Origin: Gammaproteobacteria bacterium
GTDB lineage: Bacteria > Pseudomonadota > Gammaproteobacteria > BMS3Bbin11
Length of the DNA stretch: 5,230 nt
Reading direction: 5' to 3'
Assembly (NCBI GenBank): GCA_030636465.1
Contig: DAOVWW010000134.1
Span: 1-5,230, forward strand
Position numbers and translations under genes: made by a program. The notes beneath the pieces are model-generated. The model saw nothing but the letters and a program-made list of their open reading frames with translations, was not told the DNA's origin and searched no databases. The stretch's first letter is position 1; every line of letters begins with the position of its first letter. This document shows, one piece after another, positions 4,580 through 5,230 of this stretch.

Positions 4580-5230
4580 TCAGGAGCGTCGAGTGAACCC
4601 ATATTTAAAAATGCAATAGATTGCCTGAAAACCATCTTTCCATGTAATCTTTTTGCCTTCTTCATATGTCCTGCCGAAATAGGAAATCCCAACCTCGTAT
4701 ATTCGGATGTTCGGTACACGGGCAAGTTTGGCAGTCATCTCCGGCTCGATACCGAAACGGTCTTGTTCCAGGTTTATATTTTGGATTATTTCCCGACGAA
4801 AGACTTTATAGCCAGTCTCCATATCAGTCAGGTTAAGATTCGTAAACATGTTCGATAAAATGGTCAGAAACCGGTTACCCAGATAATGCCAGAAATAGAG
4901 TACCCGATGAGGGCCGTAGCCAATAAAACGGCTACCGTAGACAACGTCCGCTTTTCCATCAAAAAGCGGCGGTAACAGCCGTGAATAATCGGATGGGTCG
5001 TATTCTAAATCTGCATCCTGAATCAGCACGATATCTCCAGTCGCCACTTTTATTGCGCTGCGAAGGGCGGCTCCCTTTCCCTGGTTTGATTCATGAAAAA
5101 TAGGCACATCAATATATTCCGCAAGAGAGCCTTTGATAAGGTCTGCAGTTGTATCCAGGGAAGCATCATCAACAACTATCACTTCCTTATCAAAAGGGGT
5201 CGCTGCAACAGCTTTAAGTGTTTGTCCAAG
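4580..5230 (-). CDS. family 2 glycosyltransferase, DPM1-like, 5' end outside the window
   Basis: A GT-A fold glycosyltransferase that moves a sugar from a nucleotide donor, probably to a polyprenyl phosphate or a lipid-linked acceptor at the inner face of the cytoplasmic membrane. The visible 216 residues run open to the right edge (first codon CTT), so the usual opening VVIPVYNE-type strand is missing. Visible motifs by residue in the window: EVIVVDDAS (16-24), nucleotide-binding; NQGKGAALR (49-57); the DXD-like metal site QDADLEYDP (71-79); YGSRF (98-102); TDMETGYK (135-142); and an EPEMTAKL to GRTYEEGKK block that is typical of DPM1-like bacterial enzymes. The protein stops soon after [16 protein letters not shown] with no hydrophobic C-terminal domain, so it lacks a GtrA-like membrane part. 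It converges on rpmE. Donor and acceptor cannot be told from sequence. An internal GTG at 5180-5182 could be mistaken for a start, but coding clearly continues upstream. The stop is TGA. Confidence 0.9.
   Translation of the reverse strand, partial: LGQTLKAVAATPFDKEVIVVDDASLDTTADLIKGSLAEYIDVPIFHESNQGKGAALRSAIKVATGDIVLIQDADLEYDPSDYSRLLPPLFDGKADVVYGSRFIGYGPHRVLYFWHYLGNRFLTILSNMFTNLNLTDMETGYKVFRREIIQNINLEQDRFGIEPEMTAKLARVPNIRIYEVGISYFGRTYEEGKKITWKDGFQAIYCIFKYGFTRRS

Noticed and set aside
4514..4858. Plus-strand 114-residue frame over the glycosyltransferase 3' end
   Set aside because: It is antisense to well-conserved glycosyltransferase motifs and lies right after the rpmE terminator with no promoter or ribosome binding site seen.

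Overview
This looks like ordinary chromosomal core sequence from a gammaproteobacterium. The main evidence is a RhlB-type RNA helicase gene divergent from trxA, with rho downstream of trxA, as in Escherichia coli and relatives. TrxA, Rho, L31 and PpsA all resemble the E. coli proteins closely by recall. Base composition is moderate (mixed GC and AT codons). I cannot name the genus.

Layout, left to right. (1) Positions 1-413, minus strand: the 5' part of ppsA (phosphoenolpyruvate synthase), running off the left edge and interrupted by an in-frame TGA at 120-122. (2) 473-2008, minus: rhlB, a full DEAD-box helicase with an unusually long disordered tail that contains a recent 66-bp tandem duplication. 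(3) 2009-2141: a short divergent intergenic region with an inverted repeat. (4) 2142-2468, plus: trxA. (5) 2469-2790: a 322-bp rho leader with a strong hairpin, a possible 27-codon leader ORF, a 15-bp palindrome and a long C-rich, G-poor stretch. (6) 2791-4137, plus: rho, with a 29-residue Pro/Gln/Lys/Thr-rich N-terminal extension. (7) 4138-4253: a good sigma70-type promoter with a GC-rich discriminator, and a small hairpin next to the ribosome binding site. (8) 4254-4463, plus: rpmE, followed by a strong intrinsic terminator at 4485-4510. (9) 4580-5230, minus: the C-terminal part of a DPM1-like family 2 glycosyltransferase, cut by the right edge.

How the genes relate. RhlB (RNA unwinding, degradosome helper in E. 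coli), Rho (transcription termination) and L31 (ribosome) all belong to RNA metabolism. TrxA is the general thiol-disulfide reductase. PpsA (gluconeogenesis) and the glycosyltransferase (cell-envelope or polyprenyl-sugar chemistry) are flanking genes of unrelated function. No mobile element, CRISPR array, tRNA or rRNA was seen.

I do not see a new multi-gene system. The points most worth a second look are the ppsA nonsense codon, the C-rich rho leader that continues into a low-complexity Rho extension, the leader hairpin/ORF between trxA and rho, and the fresh duplication in the rhlB tail.
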